This document shows, piece after piece, positions 58,780 to 64,000 of a stretch of DNA of 64,000 nt. Both the position numbers and the translations under genes were made by a program. The first letter of the stretch is position 1. The number at the start of each line of letters is the position of its first letter. Source of the stretch: Cryoendolithus antarcticus (taxonomy: Eukaryota > Ascomycota > Dothideomycetes > Cladosporiales > Cladosporiaceae); the NCBI GenBank assembly GCA_002077065.1, contig NAJO01000002.1:1550001-1614000 (forward strand), in the 5' to 3' direction. The notes beneath the pieces were generated by a model. The model saw only the letters and a program-made list of their open reading frames with translations, did no database searches and was not told the origin of the DNA.

Positions 58780-60299
58780 ATGGCGGACTACTCTATCGCT
58801 CCTCCAGGCGCCACCATCTCCCCCAAACCATTCAAAGCTCATGTCGCCGAAGAGAAGTTGCAACTACTCAAGGATCTCGTGAAGCTCTCGCCCATTGGCA
58901 CAGCATCCTTCGAGAACACCGGCGCTGGACGTCGGTATGGCATGAAGCGCGAATGGCTCGCGAACGCTAAAGAAGTCTGGTCCACCTCGTTCGACTGGAG
59001 AAAGCATGAAGACCGCATCAACTCATATCCGAACTTCACTGTGCCAATCACAGACGATGGCGGAATTACCATCGACGTCCACTTCATCGCGCTGTACTCT
59101 CAGAAGAAAGGCGCCATCCCAATCGCCTTCTATCACGGCTGGCCAGGCAGTGTGCTGGAGTTTCTAGACATGCTCGATCTGGTGAAGAAGAAGTATACGC
59201 CAGAAACCTTGCCGTATCACATTATTGTCCCGTCATTACCAGGCTACACTTACAGTTCCGGTCCTCCTCTTGACCAGGACTATGGCATGGTTCAAGCTTC
59301 CATGTGCCTGGACAAGTTGATGCGCGGTCTCGGCTTCGCTGCGTACCTTGCGCAGGGAGGCGACATCGGATCTAGGGTCAGCCGTACACAAGCCTCGAGG
59401 TCTGATGCGTGCGTGGGCTTTCACCTTAACATGATCAGCATGCCTCCACCGGAGAACCACGCTGAGCTGGAGGTGAGCGCTCTAGAGAAGGGGGCTCTGC
59501 CTCGGGTAAATGACTTCATGAGCACGGGATCTGCGTACGCGTTCGAGCATGGATCGCGGACCGCTACGATTGGCCTGGCGCTGAGTGCGAGTCCCATTGC
59601 AATGCTGAGCTGGTGAGTGCTGAGTGTCCATGGCAGGGAATAGACTACCGCTGACTGGACTTGCAGGATAGGGGAGAAGTTCCTCGAAGTAAGGATCCGG
59701 AGTATCGAGCAATTCGCATAACATAGCTAACACTTCCCAGTGGACAGACGAAGATCCCCCATTGGACCGTATACTCGAAAGCGTGTCCCTCTACTATCTG
59801 ACTGATACATTCCCTCGATGCATCTATCCATACCGAGGTGTAAGCTCGTGGAACTAGAAATATGATTTAGATCGTGTACCACGCTGACTACATGTAGGAA
59901 ACTAATGGTAGCGAAGGACGTCCCCGTCAAGGCCAAGTCACCTCAGTGAGATCGGATCGATACATGAGACTACTGTGCAAATGCTGACAATGTCCAACGT
60001 AGTTCATGCCAAACAAGACGCCGGCAAAGAGCGCTTTTACCGACAAGCCTCTCGGCTACTCGTTCTTTCCGAAGGATATCTTCCCTGTCCCTGGTAGCTG
60101 GGCTGCCACTCTAGGCAACTTGGTGCACTACAGTCAGCATGATAGTGGAGGCCACTTCGCGGTACGTAGAATGATGGATTTACTGCGTACATTGCTGACC
60201 GCGCGGTAGGCCATGGAGAAGCCGGCGGAGCTGTTCCAGGATGTCGAGGAATGGGCTTCGAAGGCATGGAAGGGGCAGACGAGTGGCGTGAAGCTATAA
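58780..60299 (+). CDS. Epoxide hydrolase (alpha/beta fold, EHN domain)
   Basis: Exons 58780-59612, 59667-59688, 59741-59839, 59898-59945, 60003-60161 and 60210-60299 give 416 residues. N-terminal EHN domain with FDWRKHEDRINSYPNF. The core has FYHGWPGS (oxyanion), the nucleophile region QGGDIGS, the lid Tyr region YLTDTFPRCIYPYR, PLGYSFFPKD, and the catalytic His in DSGGHFAAMEKP. Exons of 22 and 48 bases are needed to keep the frame; the 48-base exon is bordered by standard 58- and 57-base introns. Such enzymes hydrolyse epoxides, often of xenobiotics or lipids. The substrate is unknown. Confidence 0.88.
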
Positions 60300-60432
60300 A
60301 TCCCAAGACTGCCAGTGGTGCGCAGCTTGAGCACCAATATATTTCATGCAAGTAATGCAGATATACGCATCATGCTACCCAACCTCGGCTCCGCCATGCA
60401 CTCAGTCCCACAGCCCTCTTACAGGACCATGT

Positions 60433-61493
60433 CTACCAAACAAACCACCCCATCCTCGCCACGTCCACCGCTCCTTCGCGTCGTTCTTCCCCAACATCCG
60501 AGCCCATCTCAACTTCAGCCCGCTTGCTGGTCTCTGTAGTCGCTTCCATGACCTCGTAGCCGCCCCCCTCTCGCATGCCATTGAAATGCCATCCTGGCAG
60601 AACACCGTCCTGGAACACCGCTATATCATTATACTTGCCACCAAGAAAGTCTTGCAGAGTCCAACTAGCAGCATTGACCGGGTTCGGTCTGACTCTGGCC
60701 GCCTCATCAGACCACACATAAACTTCTGCGATCGTAGTCCGCTGCTCTAGGCGTCGCTCCACATGTCCATTGGGCTCCGATGGTGGTAACGTGACGACCA
60801 CCTCGTACATGACCTCTGCTTTCACCACATACGAGTTGGCGCTGTAGTGGCGATCGAGTCGTTTCCTGGAGCGCCTGCCTGCACCAAGGAGCAGTAGGCC
60901 ATGGACCCAGTCCTCAAGCTCGTAGGTGGACGCAGGATCGGTTGCGTTGTCTCAGCCTGCAGATACAACCTGGCGCCGTGCGAACGCGCTGGCGTGATCT
61001 TGTCAAGGACATCCTTGACATGCGGTTTTCCAATGAGGTTGGCGAGCGAGCCGGGGAGCATCAGAACGTCGTGAATAAAGATGGGCGTCATCTCTTCAGG
61101 ATCGAGGTCGCCTCCCGCATCGAACTGACTGGCGGGAAAGCGGTTCGCAAGGGCTAGCTGGAACGCATGAGGAACCGGCTCAAGTGAATTGACAGGAAGT
61201 TGGGATGTGGAGAGGAGCTTAGCAAGCGACTGTGAGTAAGGTCTGTGTATACGATGATCCACGGCCAGGTTTCCCGGGTCGGAGCAGCAGGGAGCGGGAT
61301 ATCGTGGTGGTCCACTGGCTGGACTGACGTTCTGGTCCCACAGTGCAAGATCGCTGCGGCGCTCGGCTGGTGGGTTGGAACAGATCCTGGCGTCGGCCGC
61401 ATTGTCATGCCCAATACTTAGGCTCGCAGTGGCTGCAATCGGCATGCTGTCGCAGTCGCCGTCGGAAGACGAATTCTCATGTATGGAGGCCAT
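60433..61493 (-). pseudogene. AIG2/GGCT-like protein with a frameshift
   Basis: The N-terminal frame starts at ATG 61493 (MASIHENSS) and has an atypical FIHDVLMLPGSLANLIGKP where the family has YGTLM. Near 60938-60955 the frame must shift by one lost base to DPASTYELEDWVHGLLLLG. It then reads RLDRHYSANSY, TTIAEVYVW and ASWTLQDFLGGKYNDI, with a stop at 60433. The second part is typical of fungal AIG2-like (gamma-glutamylcyclotransferase-fold) proteins. Neither frame alone makes a complete domain, and no donor/acceptor pair rescues the phase. Decay or a sequencing error are the two readings. Confidence 0.6.
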
Positions 61494-62154
61494 GGTCCAA
61501 CAAGTGACTGGTCTGATGCTAGGATAGGAGTGCGAGATCGGGAAGTGCTTCCAACGAGATGATATCTGGTCTTGGTAGCAAACATGAACAACACATGCTT
61601 CACTCCGTGCCGCCCTTGTAGCTTGTGAGAGCACAGCCAGCGATATTGGCAGTCATGAACTTAGTTCTCTTCTGTGAATACGTTCAGATTGAGTATATGA
61701 TCAGTGAGTGCAAGGTATGATGCCACTGCAATCGACACATATATTTCAATATGCTGCTCTCCTCAGGTGAACGACTGGGGCTCGTGCTCGCCCATGCAAA
61801 CTCAAGTGTACGGGCTAGACATCTCATCGGGACGAGAATCTGCAGACCGCCTTATGGGCAACGCTGTGCAGTGTATGGAGTCGTTGGAACGGAAAAGGAG
61901 GAAAGCTCATAATGTAGAAAGCCACTTACTGATCTCGCTCGCAGCAAGATTTGAGGAAGCCGTGGTCATGCAAGAACGGAGGTTGCCGCTGAAAGGGCTC
62001 TGGTCTTTTCGAAGTTTACTCAGATGAGCCACGGCAACAGCCAAAGCCCATCTCGTATCTCGTCACATTTTCAGTCGCCGTGGTCGTCGTAATTGTCCTT
62101 CCCTCCAGGTCGCCAGGCACTTATACCCTGATAGCCACCAGTCTCAGGCTACAA
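61494..62154. other. Intergenic
   Basis: Promoter of the AIG2-like gene and 3' flank of the VWA gene. No gene seen. Confidence 0.35.
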
Positions 62155-63871
62155 CTAGTACCTAGGTGGTCCACCTCCATACTGCGGCGCCTGCCCAGGG
62201 TATCCGCCCTGCTGACCCTGACCTTGAGGTGGAGGCGGACGCCCATACTGCCCTCCTTGCTGCTGTTGCTGCTGACCGCCGTATTGAGGCGGCTGTTGTC
62301 CATAGCCGCCCTGCTGGGGTGGAGCACGGTAGCCCTGCTGTTGAGGCGGGTACTGGCCCTGAGGAGCGCCGTACTGCTGCGGTGGCGCACCACCATAGCC
62401 GCCCGGAGCACCTCCAGCCATACTGGTCTTCTCGTCCTTGGTGTCGTAGCTTGGGTCGATGGCGCCGAGGATGAGCTTTAGCATCCAGAGATCGGGGGTA
62501 AGGTCCACGGGAGGCTGGGCACGCGACATCTCGGCGGACTCGTTCTCGTAATCTAGGCGGTGTCAGTCTTGTGTTAAAAACCATAGGCGGAGAAAGCATA
62601 AACATAGTGCTCAACTTACTCGACGTGCAATCGACCATCCTACCGACCTGGGGATCGTTGTCGAGCTTAGCGAGATACTGCGTCGCCTTCTCGTCGTTCC
62701 CGACTTGCGCGAACTCGAAGGCAATCGCACCCGGTCCGAGGTTCTGGGTGGCTCCCATAGCGTATCGGATAGTCTCAATGAGCGCGTTCTGGTTCTCACC
62801 AGCTGGCTGTCCATCCGTGATGCCGATAATCAGGATCGGCTTGCGTGGCTGGCGGAGCTTTGGCAGGGCGATTCCATCGACCACCTTCTCGCGCAACTTC
62901 GTGCCGAAAGGCGTCAAGCCCTTATACTTCTTCGTGCTGAGGATCTGGTTGATCTGCTGCTCGCCACGAATGCCAGACAGCGCGTTGAGAGGGATTTCCT
63001 CATCGTTCATGAAGCGAATATCGATTCCGTCGTCATCGAACAGGGTAGCAGCGAACGCGACACGCTGCATGATAAGCTGCAAGTCCTTGATGCGCTCGCC
63101 GTTCTCCTCGAACGACATGGAGCCACTGTCGTCGATGAAGACGATCACGTCGTAGAGAGCAAGACGTACTATGTCCACTGCGATCTCGCGCTGAATTCTC
63201 CAGGCCTGGCACAGGCGGTCGATTGACTGAGCTGCGCGCTGAGCGATCTGCGGGAGACGTGGGTCGCCTGGGCGGTAGAACTGCTGGAGCTGCTTCTCCT
63301 GAATCGCCTGCTCTAGCTGTCTCGTGTATCCGGCGATGTCATGAGGAGCGCCGCCAGCTCCGCCTGCGCCTCCCTGAGGCGGGTACTGTTGTTGCTGTCC
63401 ACCATACTGCTGACCACCTTGCGGTGCGCCGTAGCCTTGCTGGCCCTGAGGTGGGGCGCCATAGCCCTGCTGACCTTGCGGAGGTGCGCCGCCCTGCGAT
63501 AGATTCAGTCAGCATATACTCTGGGCCCTCACGTGAACACCGAAACGGCGAAACTGGATATCACGAACGTAGCCGCCGCCGTAACTGTTGTCCGGAGGGT
63601 ATGGCGGTGCCTGGCCGTATTGCCCAGGAGCTTGCCCGGGGTACGGACTCGTCGACTGGCCGGGTGGAGGCGGTGGAGGTCGCTGATATTGCTGCTGTCC
63701 GTATGCACCTTGCGCAGGAGGCTGCTGATACCCGCCTGGCGCCGGCGACTGGTATCCGCCTTGTTGTGGACGTCCAGGCTGGAGTGGTGCTGGGTATGGT
63801 GAAGATGGGTATGGGGCAGCGCCTCCTGGTGGAGGCTGACCACCCGCTGCCAGTCGCGAAGCTAAGGGCAT
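62155..63871 (-). CDS. VWA-domain protein with Gly/Gln/Tyr/Pro-rich arms
   Basis: Exons (minus strand) 63871-63569, 63493-62620 and 62552-62155 give 524 residues. The N-terminal 100 residues are Pro/Gly/Gln/Tyr-rich; copies of GYGAPPQGQQ follow. The middle holds a von Willebrand A domain with the MIDAS motif FIDDSGSMS and TDGQPAGENQNALIETIRYA. The C-terminus, after LWMLKLILGAIDPSY, is again PPQQYGAPQGQ-like. Both introns (75 and 67 bases) keep phase. For the first, the donor GTTCGT was preferred, since GTGAGG would leave only 46 bases. Function in fungi is not established. An earlier exon beyond the window end cannot be excluded. Confidence 0.8.
62190..62410 (-). repeat. Low-complexity coding repeat (C-terminal arm)
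   Basis: Short imperfect Gln/Gly/Pro/Tyr repeats within the VWA gene, with a CTG/TTG (poly-Gln) run near 62255-62275. Confidence 0.6.
63370..63493 (-). repeat. Tandem coding repeat GYGAPPQGQQ
   Basis: Two near-perfect copies and a third degenerate copy of a 30-base unit encoding GAPPQGQQGY, at the start of the second VWA-gene exon. Confidence 0.65.
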
Positions 63872-64000
63872 GTGTAGAAGGCGATGGTTTTAATGAGATT
63901 CTCGATGTGGTAGGACCAAGCAGATGCAGTCCAGGGCGTCTGTGATAATAGCACAAGCAATGATGATTGTAGGTGGAGAAGCACCAGAATGAGATTAACG

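Noticed and set aside
59840..60002. A second stwintron in the epoxide hydrolase
   Set aside because: No nested donor or acceptor can be rebuilt in the correct phase. Two ordinary introns with a 48-base exon explain the region.

Overview
This window is nuclear DNA of a filamentous ascomycete. The genes carry short introns, mostly about 50-75 bases, with GTRNGT-type donors and CTRAC-type branch sites. Fungal-only families are common (HET, DUF3431, fungal_trans regulators, fungal BTB, LDB19 arrestin), and the SPT21-like/GATA protein is long. The overall look fits Pezizomycotina, most likely Dothideomycetes, but the class is inference. Many of the longest open frames begin at GTG or TTG, so gene starts were moved to the first plausible ATG and exons were joined by hand.

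Layout. 0.2-2.8 kb: a head-to-head isoorotate-decarboxylase-like and thymine-hydroxylase-like pair. 4.2-5.7 kb: LDB19-type arrestin. 6.1 kb: tRNA-Arg(ACG) followed by two decayed tRNA 3' ends. 6.4-12.1 kb: DUF3431 protein, fluoride exporter, uracil phosphoribosyltransferase, secreted GDSL esterase. 13-24.3 kb: a housekeeping block with CDC48, TOM40, a PFK-2/FBPase-2-type enzyme, class II aldolase and PRP19. 24.9-31.2 kb: a RING protein with SUMO-interaction-like motifs, PHS1, an F-box-like protein and a CorA Mg transporter. 31.7-36.6 kb: an SPT21/Ams2-like GATA protein head to head with Sm-D2. 37.2-41.2 kb: a HET-domain protein with a ZZ-like finger, tail to tail with dihydroxyacetone kinase. 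41.9-46.9 kb: a tandem array of four related BTB genes, three of them broken. 47.5-56.4 kb: a C2H2/fungal_trans regulator and a CDC25-type RasGEF separated by 2.8 kb. 56.9-64 kb: GH16 glycosidase, epoxide hydrolase, a broken AIG2-like gene and a VWA protein with low-complexity arms.

How genes may work together. Thymine to isoorotate (2OG oxygenase), isoorotate to uracil (decarboxylase) and uracil to UMP (UPRT) would form a salvage route, all within the first 10.6 kb. PFK-2 and aldolase, both glycolytic, lie tail to tail.

The most unusual signals are a twin intron (stwintron) in the 2OG oxygenase gene, the decaying BTB array with its conserved C-terminal Cys/His motif, the loss of the catalytic phosphatase histidine in the PFK-2-type enzyme, and the tandem tRNA fragments.
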